Positions 27,911 to 36,618 of a DNA stretch of 64,000 bases are shown piece after piece. Each line of letters begins with the position of its first letter. Position 1 is the first letter of the stretch. Location: the NCBI RefSeq assembly GCF_009758125.1, contig NZ_WRXO01000001.1:1772207-1836206 (forward strand), read 5' to 3'. The notes beneath the pieces were generated by a model that saw nothing but the letters and a program-made list of their open reading frames with translations, had not been told where the DNA came from and did not search any database. Both the position numbers and the translations under genes were made by a program. Origin of the DNA: Chitinophaga oryziterrae. GTDB taxonomy: Bacteria > Bacteroidota > Bacteroidia > Chitinophagales > Chitinophagaceae.

Positions 27911-28477
27911 ATGAAAATTCAATTTAACATTCAGACCGTTGGCTATATCGTAGCCGAACTTGAAACAGAGGATGAGAAAATAAAAATTGGACATAGCTAT
28001 GCATATGGAGATAAATTTCAGGAACTTTTAAATGGGCTTTTTTTTGTTTATAGCTGTCGTAGAGAAGCAAATGGCGACATCTTCCCATACAGTTTTGAAA
28101 TCATGTGGTATGATGATCGTGTTAATTACTCCTGGATTATAACGGCTGACAGCTTGCAATCAGAATTAGAAATAAGAATTATTGAGTTATCTCCAACCAG
28201 TTCTATTTATAGTCGGGAATTATGGAAGAAGAATTTATCATTCGATAACTTATTTAATGAAATTTATTCCTCATTAGATAGACTTTTACTGGAATTTGGT
28301 TTCATTGGATATAAGAATAATTGGGAAGTCGGTAACTTTCCTTTAGGCGAGTATCTTATGTTAAAAGCTGATAAATTTCATTTTAACCTGGAATTAATGA
28401 ATATAGATGAAGAAGAATGGAAGAATAAAGTGCCAATTAAAAGAGAATTGGATCTTGTTTTATTTGATCAGCATTAA
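27911..28477 (+). CDS. Unknown protein, possible immunity protein
   Basis: 188 residues, acidic and rich in aromatic residues (FQELLNGLFFVYSCRREANG, YSWIITADSLQSELEIRI), with no signal peptide or membrane segment. The family was not recognised. AT-rich composition, position at the edge of a toxin island and a neighbour of the SUKH type suggest an immunity protein left from an earlier toxin module. That role is inference from context only. Confidence 0.75.
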   Translation: MKIQFNIQTVGYIVAELETEDEKIKIGHSYAYGDKFQELLNGLFFVYSCRREANGDIFPYSFEIMWYDDRVNYSWIITADSLQSELEIRIIELSPTSSIYSRELWKKNLSFDNLFNEIYSSLDRLLLEFGFIGYKNNWEVGNFPLGEYLMLKADKFHFNLELMNIDEEEWKNKVPIKRELDLVLFDQH

Positions 28478-28489
28478 TCTTTTTTCGGA

Positions 28490-28620
28490 CTATACAATCA
28501 ATCTTATCAAAGCTAAATCATCGGGTGGGGTAAATCCGAATACATGCTGCAGCCTTTTTAGCTTCAATTTGTAAATCTCAACATCGTAATGAAAAAAGAA
28601 GGATTTGATTTTTTATTATT
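28490..28620 (-). pseudogene. Remnant of the 3' end of a PP2C-like phosphatase gene
   Basis: Read on the minus strand, this segment encodes KLKLKRLQHVFGF..PDDLALIRLIV and a stop. This is nearly the same as the last 26-30 residues of the intact phosphatase gene at 34757-35494 (KLKRLQHVFGFKPTDDLALI). The frame is closed by a stop about 43 codons upstream, so the rest of the gene is gone. The two copies flank the toxin island. Confidence 0.85.
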
Positions 28621-28685
28621 TAAAGATACAGATTTAAGAATGTGGAAGTAAATGTTATAGATGGCATAAAGAAGAAAAAATAGAT

Positions 28686-29147
28686 ATGAATACTATTCAG
28701 GAACTTGTTAAGCATTTAGAAGGCAAGGGTTGTGAACTTTTTCCCTGCTCAAAGGTTGATATTATCGAGGCTGAGAAATACTTTAATATTGAACTTCCTT
28801 TAATCTATAAGGAATTTTTACTTGTTATGGGTAATGGGGCAGGAGCTTTTATGCGAGGATCTTCTGTTTTTTTAAATGAATTATATGATCTTAAAGATGG
28901 CGCAATTGAAATTATGCATGATAATAATTTAGGGCTTTTGCCAGATAATGCGTTTGTTTTTTGGTTGCATCAAGGATATCAAATGGCATATTTTCTTATT
29001 GATGGACCAAGTTCCCTTCCCGTATATTATTTTGGAGAAGGCGCAGGTATAAATGAGGTTAAGCTGATTTTTGAACGGTTTATTGATTTTTTAGACGCAC
29101 AATTGCGCATGTCAGGGTTATCAGTGAAGCCATCAAGATCAAAATAG
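28686..29147 (+). CDS. SMI1/KNR4 (SUKH) family immunity protein
   Basis: 153 residues. The conserved SUKH pattern is present: AEKYFNIELPLIYKEFLLVM then GNGAGAF, a central FVFWLHQGYQMAYFLIDG and a terminal helix ERFIDFLDAQL. SUKH proteins bind and neutralise nuclease-type toxins in polymorphic toxin systems. The usual order is toxin then immunity; no intact toxin lies directly upstream, so this is probably the immunity gene of a lost module, kept for protection against neighbours. The gene is followed by the Rhs fragment. Confidence 0.9.
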   Translation: MNTIQELVKHLEGKGCELFPCSKVDIIEAEKYFNIELPLIYKEFLLVMGNGAGAFMRGSSVFLNELYDLKDGAIEIMHDNNLGLLPDNAFVFWLHQGYQMAYFLIDGPSSLPVYYFGEGAGINEVKLIFERFIDFLDAQLRMSGLSVKPSRSK

Positions 29148-29234
29148 CAGGTTGCAAATAAAAAGTATAGCCAATTAACCTCAAAATGGTTTAAGGATGC
29201 TAAATCGCCACTAGGTTTGTTCAGTGGCCTCAGT

Positions 29235-32020
29235 CGCTTCTGGTACGACAATTTGGGTAGAGTAATCTATTCTCAGAATTCGGAGCAGAAAAACCTATAA
29301 ATGGCAATAGCAGCAATCGCTATAGTTATACCATCTACGATGGTCAGGGACGAATTAACGAAGTAGGCGAGAAGTTGGCTGTTGTGCCGCTGGCAGCTAA
29401 CCCATTCCTTAGTTCAAATGATGTGTATTCATTCCTGTACTCAGGTGGCGATAGTGCACAGATCACCCGCACTTATTACGATGAGCCTTATGCAGACGCT
29501 GGTCTTTCTCAGGATAACCTGCGCAAGCGCGTTGCTGCGGTTACTTTCCAGGAAACATCTGCGGGTAGTCCCCAGCAGGCTACTTATTACAGCTACGACC
29601 AGATCGGTAACGTAAAAACGCTGTGGCAGCAGATACAGGACCTCGGTACCAAACGTATTGACTATCAATACGACCTTGTGAGTGGGAAGGTAAACAAAGT
29701 ACGTTACCAGCAGGGTTCCGCAGACCGTTTCTTCTATAACTACGAATACGATGCAGAGAATCGTTTAATAAAAGCCCGTACGGGTATCAACAGTACTTCT
29801 TCCGATGGCTGGGAAATAGAGAATGCCAAAACAGATGCAGCTTACCGCTACTACCTGCATGGCCCTCTTTCCCGCATGGAATTAGGCAACACAGCGCTGG
29901 TTCAGGGTCTCGACTATGCCTATACCTTACAAGGCTGGTTGAAGGGTGTAAACGGCAACTACCTATCCGCTACTAACGACATGGGTAAAGACGGGGTTGT
30001 TGGCTCCCCACGTGCCGTTGTTGCCCGTGATGCCTACGCCTACACCCTGGACTACTTCAACGGTGACTATCAGCCTATTGGTGCGTCCCAAACAGCCCTT
30101 ACTTTGAATTGGTCACCTCAGCAGGGTGATGTAATGGGCCGCAATCTCTACAACGGTAACATCAGCCGTAGCACGCTTGCGCTATCCGATATCAATGCCG
30201 GTTCCTCAGTAGGCTACACCTACCGCTATGACCAGCTAAACCGCTTAACGGCGATGCGTCAGCACGGATTGACAGTTGGTGATACGACTTGGAATACGAC
30301 ATCTATTGGCTTCCCTTTCAAAGAAGATGTCAAGTATGATGGTAATGGTAACATTCTCAGCTATGTACGTTATGGCAGTGGAGCCAGCGGCAAGGGCCTT
30401 CCTATGGATAGCATGAAATACATCTATCCCCGTGACGCTTCCGGTTACCTTACCAGTAACCGCCTCACCCAGGTACAGGACTCCGTTGTTAATGATGCTT
30501 ACACAGAAGACATATCAAATCAATCAACAAACAATTATCTTTACGATAACATCGGCAATCTGATAAAAGACACCGAGGGTGGTATCTCCAACATCCAGTG
30601 GACAGTCTATGGTAAAATCAAAACCATCACAAAAGCCGATGGGAGTTCTTTGGAATATCGTTATGACGCGTCTGGTAACCGTATCTACAAGGCTTACACC
30701 CATGCCGGTGTCACAGACAAAACCTGGTATGTACGTGATGCACAAGGCAATACGCTAGCTGTTTACTGCAACAAAGACGGTGGTACCACCCTCTATTGGA
30801 AAGAGCAGCAGCTCTATGGCTCCAGCCGCCTTGGCATCTGGGAACCCAACCTTACTGTCGGCACCGACGCCAGCACCATCTGGGATAACCTAGGCCTCAA
30901 ACGCTATGAGTTAGCCAACCACCTAGGGAATGTACTGGCCACCATCACGGACAAACCCGTCCTGGAGGGCGACTATTACAAAGCAGAACTTTTAAGTGCA
31001 CAGGACTACTACCCATTTGGTATGTTGCAGCCTGATAGGAGTTATTCGCTTGGTAGTTATCGTTATGGGTTTAATGGGCAAGAGAAGTCAGATGAAATAG
31101 GCGGAGAGGGTAATAGCTATACAGCAGAGTTTTGGGAGTATGATACGAGAATTGGGAGGAGATGGAATTTAGATCCAGAACCTATCACTGGAATTAGTGA
31201 ATATGCCACATTTAATAATAGTCCAATATTATATAGCGATGCGTTAGGGAATTACTCAGATCCTCCTGGACCTAAGGATTATTTAAAAGGTGCATGGAGT
31301 TTATTAACAGACTACTATAATGATAAGGTTTCTAAAGTCTCCTATGCAATTAACCAATTCGATATAAGTCTAAAGACCGGCGACCAAATAAAAACTGATT
31401 TTAAAAGGAATCTAGGATACCTTGGAGGGTCTCTTTTTGGAGCAATGGATGGTTTGTCTAGAGCAAGTTCTCTGGGTTTGATCCATAGGAGTGCCGAAAG
31501 TTTAGGATTAAATGCGGAACAGACGGAGTGGTTTAATGCAGCTTCAGATGTTTGGGCAAATGCGGGAATGATAGAAGGGGTAGGTAGTGGAACATCTCCT
31601 CGGCTTTCTTTAGTTGCAGAGACTCAAGTAGCAAAGACTACCGCAAGTTTGGAATTGAAAACAGCCGCGATAGTCTATTCAACTGCTAATTCTGGTCAAA
31701 GCAATGGGCAGAGTCAAAATGGTTCAGGCAATACTAATTCGGCTGGAACCAATAAGCCGGCCAAGACTTCGGGATGGGTAAAACCGTCTGTGTTTAATTC
31801 ATTGGATGCCGCTCTTCAGAAAAAAGTTGCTGCCGCAATTGAAAAGGGCCTTGTTGCTCCTACAGGGCAACAAGGTATAATCAAGTTAACAGCAACTGAA
31901 GTTAAAGAGACAGGATATCAATACAAGGTGAAAATCTTAGGAAAGGGCGGAGATATTCGGATTTATGGTAATCCATTGCCGAATGGGCATATTTACTTTG
32001 ACAAAATAGGAGGACACTAA
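29235..32020 (+). pseudogene. 5'-truncated Rhs gene with C-terminal toxin domain
   Basis: Rhs/YD-repeat sequence is recognisable from RFWYDNLGRVIYSQNSEQKN (29235) in one frame and continues from about 29294 in another. Adding one A to the A5 run at 29289-29293 restores a single frame. There is no start codon or signal sequence, and intact Rhs proteins are much longer, so this is an orphan module; the longest open part (29375-32020) encodes 881 residues. YD repeats run to the core FGMLQPDRSYSLGSYRYGFN with GQEKSDEIGGEGNSY and YDTRIGRRWNLDPEP, near 31200. The C-terminal 250 residues are unrelated to the core and end in KVKILGKGGDIRIYGNPLPN then GHIYFDKIGGH, resembling small RNase-type toxin tips. 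An immunity-like gene follows after 14 bases. Confidence 0.85.
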
Positions 32021-32034
32021 ATTGACTTCGAATT

Positions 32035-32337
32035 ATGATAATTGATATAAGTAAACAAGAGTTAGCCTTACTTTATACTAAGGCTAAAGAAAAGTATAAT
32101 AATTGTATAAACAATGAAGACAATGCTTTCCTGGAGGAAGAGGTCCCGGTACCATTTAATACAATTGAATTAAAAGAATTTGATATAAAAATTGTCTTTT
32201 CTCAGGAAGACACAGAGACATACGTACTGGAAATCGCCATAGGCTTATGGGATAGATCTAATCAATTTATAGGAAAATATGTGTTCATTGAAGATGATAG
32301 GGGCAATGCTGTAGACGATAGTTTAGTATTCTTTTAG
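32035..32337 (+). CDS. Putative immunity protein of the Rhs C-terminal toxin
   Basis: 100 residues, acidic (many Glu and Asp), MIIDISKQELALLYTKAKEK start, no known family. It begins 14 bases after the Rhs stop, the usual place for the cognate immunity gene. After the stop a second frame continues as VELDTIKDEIIKRMGELQ to 32413. Deleting one T in the T4 run at 32332-32335 would fuse it, so the present protein may be a C-terminally shortened form. Confidence 0.75.
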   Translation: MIIDISKQELALLYTKAKEKYNNCINNEDNAFLEEEVPVPFNTIELKEFDIKIVFSQEDTETYVLEIAIGLWDRSNQFIGKYVFIEDDRGNAVDDSLVFF

Positions 32338-32457
32338 CGTAGAATTGGATACTATTAAGGATGAAATTATTAAAAGGATGGGCGAACTCCAGCGAATGTA
32401 TTCGCTAGAGTAGTGTTGTGAAAATTTAATCTTGCAACATTTGAACAAAGCGAAATC

Positions 32458-32486
32458 AAAGCGTAGTCGTATCGGCTGCGCTTTTT
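32458..32486 (+). terminator. Rho-independent terminator
   Basis: AAAGCGTAGTCG pairs with CGGCTGCGCTTT (two G-U pairs) around a 3-base loop; T bases follow. It closes the Rhs-immunity unit and separates it from the nucleotidyltransferase module. Confidence 0.75.
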
Positions 32487-32582
32487 CCGTTATAGTGTAG
32501 CAATATTTTTCTGGAAGAAGTCTTTGAATTTAGATTTAGTCAGCATTGTATAGGTATTATTAAGGATCAGATTAAGGCTAAA

Positions 32583-33332
32583 ATGGAACTTCAGCATGAT
32601 GTGGAAGTACATAGAATCGCTAATCAGCCTCGTTTTGTAGCTACTGGGGTTTCAAAAATTCCTACAAGCGTTAAAGTGCATAGTTATTATACTCAGAATA
32701 ATACAACAAGAAACTTAGCGAATGCTTTTACGTTGGGAATAGATGGCCTATTTTATAACTTGTTTAATGATTCAAAGATTGTTGGAACCTCTATAATCAA
32801 TGGCCCACAACATTCTACAGATTTAGCAGGGAATAAAATTGATGAAAAAGGTAGGATAATGGCATTTACAAATGTCACTGGAACATTATTAAGCTTAGGA
32901 GAGTTTGCGTCAATGCCTCGTCCGCAAGGCATAAATGCGAAAGATTTTAGTGCGATGTCAAAATATTTGAAATCAACTGTTGGGGATATCAGTAATGATA
33001 TTGTAGTAGTACAGGGAAGCAGAGCTTCTGGCACAGCTACAGCGGCTTCTGATGTAGATATAGCCATTAAAGTAGCTCCGGAACAATTTGATGAGTTAAT
33101 TTCGAAGGCTTTTGGTACACCTAATGTTGGTAGTGCCAAATGGAAAACGATGCAGCACGCAATTAAAACGGGTAAGATTACTACAGGTGACGCTGGTTTA
33201 CGAAGTGTAAAAAATGGGTTGCTAGAAATATTGGACATGAAAGTAGATCTTTCAGTAATAAAAAAAGGAGGGCCCTTTGATAATGGTGTTCAGATTCCAA
33301 TCAGAGGAGCTTCTGCCAATAAAACAAAGTGA
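32583..33332 (+). CDS. Orphan toxin module with nucleotidyltransferase fold
   Basis: 249 residues. The C-terminal half carries VVVQGSRASGTATAASDVDI, the GS(x)nDxD motif of minimal nucleotidyltransferases, with likely metal ligands D157, D159 and D222 (MKVDLSVI). Such domains occur as toxin tips of Rhs, CdiA and related proteins and in MNT-type toxins that transfer nucleotides to targets. There is no Rhs core or signal in front, so this is an orphan C-terminal module. The open frame extends upstream of the ATG to about 32495 (FEFRFSQHCIGIIKDQIKAK), suggesting the real N-terminus is lost. The next gene starts 3 bases later. Confidence 0.8.
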   Translation: MELQHDVEVHRIANQPRFVATGVSKIPTSVKVHSYYTQNNTTRNLANAFTLGIDGLFYNLFNDSKIVGTSIINGPQHSTDLAGNKIDEKGRIMAFTNVTGTLLSLGEFASMPRPQGINAKDFSAMSKYLKSTVGDISNDIVVVQGSRASGTATAASDVDIAIKVAPEQFDELISKAFGTPNVGSAKWKTMQHAIKTGKITTGDAGLRSVKNGLLEILDMKVDLSVIKKGGPFDNGVQIPIRGASANKTK

Positions 33333-33335
33333 CAT

Positions 33336-33713
33336 ATGATTAATTGCTCTATCTATGTTTCAGGCTTAGTGTCTGAAGAAAATTTAAAAAGCAGATTCAG
33401 CTCTTTTCTTAATGCAGAAGTTAATGAAATATCGTGCGTTGATAAAGGAGATTATAAATTATATATAGAGGAGAATGGAGACTTTGACGAATATAGACAA
33501 AGAGATTTTCCCGATGGTTTTCTATATTTTAGATATCTGACATATTTGGAATTTAAAAATGAAACTGTAGAGGCCCTTTATGTAGATGAAACTACAAGAA
33601 TATTAAATTGGCTATGGAGTCAAAACTTGGCTGCAGTTGCGGCATGTGATTATGAAGCCTTATTACCAGAGAATGGTGGTTATAAGAGCCAAAATGTTCC
33701 CTGGATAGATTAG
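33336..33713 (+). CDS. Putative immunity protein of the nucleotidyltransferase toxin
   Basis: 125 residues with no recognised family: MINCSIYVSGLVSEENLKSR, a hydrophobic centre FPDGFLYFRYLTYLEF and a C-terminal helix ILNWLWSQNLAAVAACDYEA. It starts three bases after the toxin stop, so translation is almost certainly coupled, which fits a cognate immunity protein. Cytoplasmic by absence of a signal. Confidence 0.78.
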   Translation: MINCSIYVSGLVSEENLKSRFSSFLNAEVNEISCVDKGDYKLYIEENGDFDEYRQRDFPDGFLYFRYLTYLEFKNETVEALYVDETTRILNWLWSQNLAAVAACDYEALLPENGGYKSQNVPWID

Positions 33714-33737
33714 TGTTGTCGTTAGGGCTGAGGAATA

Positions 33738-33827
33738 GATGAATCTTATATTCCTGATCAATATTTTGATATGATTGCAGGTGAATTCTTAAAAGAATTT
33801 GAAAAGGCCAAAAGCGATTTATCATAA
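33738..33827 (+). pseudogene. Short coding remnant
   Basis: A 29-codon open tail (DESYIPDQYFDMIAGEFLKE, then FEKAKSDLS and stop) has protein-like composition but no start. It probably is the end of another immunity-type gene that was mostly lost. Confidence 0.4.
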
Positions 33828-34121
33828 ATAAATAGATTCACAAACAGTGAATTAGGTTGCCTCAATTATTTTTTAGGTGACCTAATTTTGATTGAGGGAT
33901 AATAAAATCAATTTATAAAAATGACCCCTAAAGCTTCTTGTAAATAATTTTTAATTGATTGAATAAAAGAAAGACGGATAACTCTTTCCTCATCCTAATG
34001 TATGAGTACTAGACCATATTTATTTCCTGTTGAGTGAAGAGCGTTTAATAATTATCAGGTGTTTGTGATTGTTTTAATTCTGGAGATAAACATTGTAGGC
34101 TCAAAAAAAGCCATAATTAAA

Positions 34122-34550
34122 ATGAATCATAAAGAAGACGAATTATTAAAACTAATAAAAGATTACATAGCATGTTCAACGTATATGTGTAACACGTTGA
34201 AGGAAAGCTATAGTACTAATGGAGAATCTTTATTAGGAGCAAGAAGAATTAATATAATTCCTAAAGAAGGCGTTTTGGAAGAAGGTTATTTTTTTAATTT
34301 TCATGGCGGAGGTTGTTATTTTGAATTTGATAATAGTTCAATTGATGTAGATTTTGGGCCTGACGATAGATGTGATGGTTTCGATAGTCAAAGGTTACAT
34401 GAATTTTTAGAATCATCAAAAAAAGAGTATGGTTATTCGTTTTCGGAAGGTGATATTAACAATTCTCTGGAGAGGCTATTAGAAGAAAGAATTGTAATAA
34501 AACCAGGTTGGTTTCCTAATCCCCATCTTTTTTACCTGTCTGATAAATAA
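34122..34550 (+). CDS. DUF6896-like protein, probable immunity
   Basis: 142 residues from the ATG at 34122; a GTG 63 bases upstream is also in frame but gives an unlikely hydrophobic leader. The core FHGGGCYFEFDNSSIDVDFG followed by DDRCDGFDSQRLHEFL is the pattern of DUF6896, found mainly among immunity genes of polymorphic toxin loci. No toxin lies directly before it. Its last codons and stop form the left arm of a long perfect inverted repeat. Confidence 0.8.
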   Translation: MNHKEDELLKLIKDYIACSTYMCNTLKESYSTNGESLLGARRINIIPKEGVLEEGYFFNFHGGGCYFEFDNSSIDVDFGPDDRCDGFDSQRLHEFLESSKKEYGYSFSEGDINNSLERLLEERIVIKPGWFPNPHLFYLSDK

Positions 34551-34598
34551 AAAGTAAAGCAGCTCAATTTGAGCTGCTTTACTTTTTATTTATCAGAT
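34540..34598. terminator. Perfect 29-base inverted repeat (terminator-like)
   Basis: Positions 34540-34568 and 34570-34598 are exact reverse complements with a single unpaired base between them. The left arm includes the last three codons and stop of the DUF6896-like gene. The centre (AAAGCAGCTC / GAGCTGCTTT with flanking A and T runs) is a classic terminator; the extra perfect pairing is unusual. Confidence 0.85.
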
Positions 34599-34756
34599 AT
34601 CTGGCTCATCGTCCAGAACTGATAAGGGATTATTTTTTTAAGTTTCAACATCCTACCTTCAAAAAAAATATTTAGTCGTTGAATAGTCAGACTCCAATTA
34701 CGAAGTGGCCGAGTCTATTCATCCATTATTCTCTGAGAAGCCAAATGTAATAATGG

Positions 34757-35494
34757 CTATACAATCAATCTTATTAATGCTAAGTCATCCGTGGGCTTAA
34801 ATCCGAATACATGCTGCAGTCGTTTCAACTTCAATTCCAGCATATCCTCATTATTTGCTCCACTTTTATCATGTATCAGAAAATCGATAGGGTCAATCAC
34901 CTCTTCTACAGGTATATCATTTAGTTTTTCAAACATGGCTATTCCATCAGTAGCAATACTGATATCTGAAATAGCATCAAAAGTAACTTTCTGTGTTTGA
35001 TTCCTATACCATGTTTGGAAATCTTCGCTTAAATGGAATCCTATATAATCTGGTTTATTATCCTGATCAAACTCTGTAATCTGTCCATTTATGCTTATTA
35101 AACCATCTCCGATTACCATTACAGATCCAGTATTAGATTTTTTATCAACTAATAAAATGATAAGAGTCGTTAATAGCTCCTTAGTATCTAACAATAACTG
35201 CTGCCTGGTAATATTTAATTCAGAGAATAATTCCTTCATTATTGATTTCAGCATAGTTTCAATATCAACATCAACACTATCAAAACCATACAATTCCATA
35301 TAGCCTTTGGTCTTTGCTATTTTTCTTAGAATTTTCCCAACTAAAGTAGATGCAAAGTAACTGTCAATGCCCATTGTACAGCCATCCATAACTGCACATA
35401 ATAACCTGTTACTGCCAATTTCCTCAATAACGAGATAGTCCTCACAATGGTTTATGTGGTATTCCCCGATTTGTTGTACTGAATATATTTTCAT
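34757..35494 (-). CDS. PP2C-type serine/threonine phosphatase
   Basis: About 245 residues from MKIYSVQQIGEYHINHCEDY; an in-frame Met 23 residues earlier precedes a non-typical leader. PP2C motifs are present: CEDYL, the metal-binding VMDGCTMG, GDGLISING, SIATDGIAMF and the terminal DDLALIRL. These are cytosolic Mg/Mn-dependent phosphatases. Next to a toxin island it could act on a toxin- or immunity-linked kinase, or simply be a passenger. A decayed copy of its 3' end lies at the other side of the island. Confidence 0.87.
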   Translation of the reverse strand: MKIYSVQQIGEYHINHCEDYLVIEEIGSNRLLCAVMDGCTMGIDSYFASTLVGKILRKIAKTKGYMELYGFDSVDVDIETMLKSIMKELFSELNITRQQLLLDTKELLTTLIILLVDKKSNTGSVMVIGDGLISINGQITEFDQDNKPDYIGFHLSEDFQTWYRNQTQKVTFDAISDISIATDGIAMFEKLNDIPVEEVIDPIDFLIHDKSGANNEDMLELKLKRLQHVFGFKPTDDLALIRLIV

Positions 35495-35696
35495 GTGTAA
35501 GAGAATACAAAGGTATAAAACAAATTCAAAAGAATGAGCATGGGAGACTTTAAATGCTTGCACGTAAGATATCTTAAATCAAATTTTAGCTCTGTACAAT
35601 TAATATTATTAATGTGTAATAGCTCTCCAACTTGATCTCAACATTGCAATTGAGGGTTAGCTTTTATCTTACATTTGTTATATTCATCTCAACTGT

Positions 35697-36302
35697 ATGG
35701 AAAACGAAAGAAAGGATGTTTTTGAGGCGTATAATGTTATTGCCAACTGGTTTTCGGAAAACCGATATCAGGGATTAATGGAGAAACCCTACCTGGATAG
35801 CTTAATTGATATTATAGGCAAGGGAGCGAACATATTGGATCTTGGCTGTGGAACAGGAATGCCTATAATGAATTATCTTCTAATCCAGGGAATGCAAGTT
35901 GTGGGGGTTGATGCCAGCTACTGCATGCTGGACATTGCAAAGAACAATCTTCCGTCTGCTGATTTCGTGCAGGCAGATATGCGTCAACTTTCACTCAACC
36001 AGAAATTTGACGCCATTATTGCATGGAATAGCTTCTTCCATCTTTCCCCCGAAGATCAACCCTCTATGTTCAATATTTTCAAAAATCATTTGAATAGCAG
36101 GGGAGTGTTGTTGTTCACATCGGGAAAAGAACATGGAGAGGCTTGGGGTATGAGCGGGGGAACAAACCTGTTTCACGGCTCACTGGATACACATCGATAC
36201 CGGTCACTTCTTGAAGCCCATAATTTCCGTATTCTGCAATACAAAGAAGATGATCCTGAATGCGGTAATGCTACTGTATGGATGGCACAATTATTCGATT
36301 AA
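35697..36302 (+). CDS. Class I SAM-dependent methyltransferase
   Basis: 201 residues. Motif I is ILDLGCGTGMPI (near residue 45), followed by VVGVDASYCMLDIAK (motif II acidic residue) and VQADMRQL, FDAIIAWNSFFHLSPEDQ. This is the small methyltransferase type 11/25 fold. The acceptor substrate is unknown. It is probably monocistronic, with a terminator 100 bases downstream. Confidence 0.9.
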   Translation: MENERKDVFEAYNVIANWFSENRYQGLMEKPYLDSLIDIIGKGANILDLGCGTGMPIMNYLLIQGMQVVGVDASYCMLDIAKNNLPSADFVQADMRQLSLNQKFDAIIAWNSFFHLSPEDQPSMFNIFKNHLNSRGVLLFTSGKEHGEAWGMSGGTNLFHGSLDTHRYRSLLEAHNFRILQYKEDDPECGNATVWMAQLFD

Positions 36303-36400
36303 TCAGAAGCTGTGGTAATTTTCCAATACAGAACTTTTATAAAGAATATTTATTCCTGTAAGATAAAGTCTCATTAATTACCGTACGCATAACTGATCCG

Positions 36401-36427
36401 GGTGGTTCTTCGGAACTACCTTTTTTA
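36401..36427 (+). terminator. Terminator with TTCG tetraloop
   Basis: GGTGGTTC pairs with GAACTACC (one G-U) around the very stable TTCG tetraloop and is followed by six T. It lies 98 bases behind the methyltransferase stop. Confidence 0.9.
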
Positions 36428-36448
36428 TCCTGTTTTAAATAGCTTTAG

Positions 36449-36478
36449 TTGGATAGCAGTATTTTATACATATATTTG
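36449..36478 (+). promoter_or_regulatory. Bacteroidota-type promoter
   Basis: TTG (36449-36451) and TATATTTG (36471-36478) are separated by 19 bases, a close fit to the sigma-ABfr consensus TTTG-N19-21-TAnnTTTG. It points at the DUF4386 gene, 140 bases downstream. A second TATATTTG lies at 36489-36496. Confidence 0.6.
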
Positions 36479-36618
36479 TATATCTGTATATATTTGTATT
36501 GCATAGGGACATTCTCCTTACTTAGTTTCTTCTTAAGTTTTAAGTACCAACCAGCTATAGCGAAAAGAAACGCCTTGTGCTATAAAATAATACCTACAAA
36601 AGAGCAGAATAAAATAAA

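Noticed and set aside
29289..29300. Programmed -1 ribosomal frameshift in the Rhs gene
   Set aside because: The run GAAAAAC lacks a full X-XXY-YYZ slip site and no upstream start exists, so a simple mutation is more likely.
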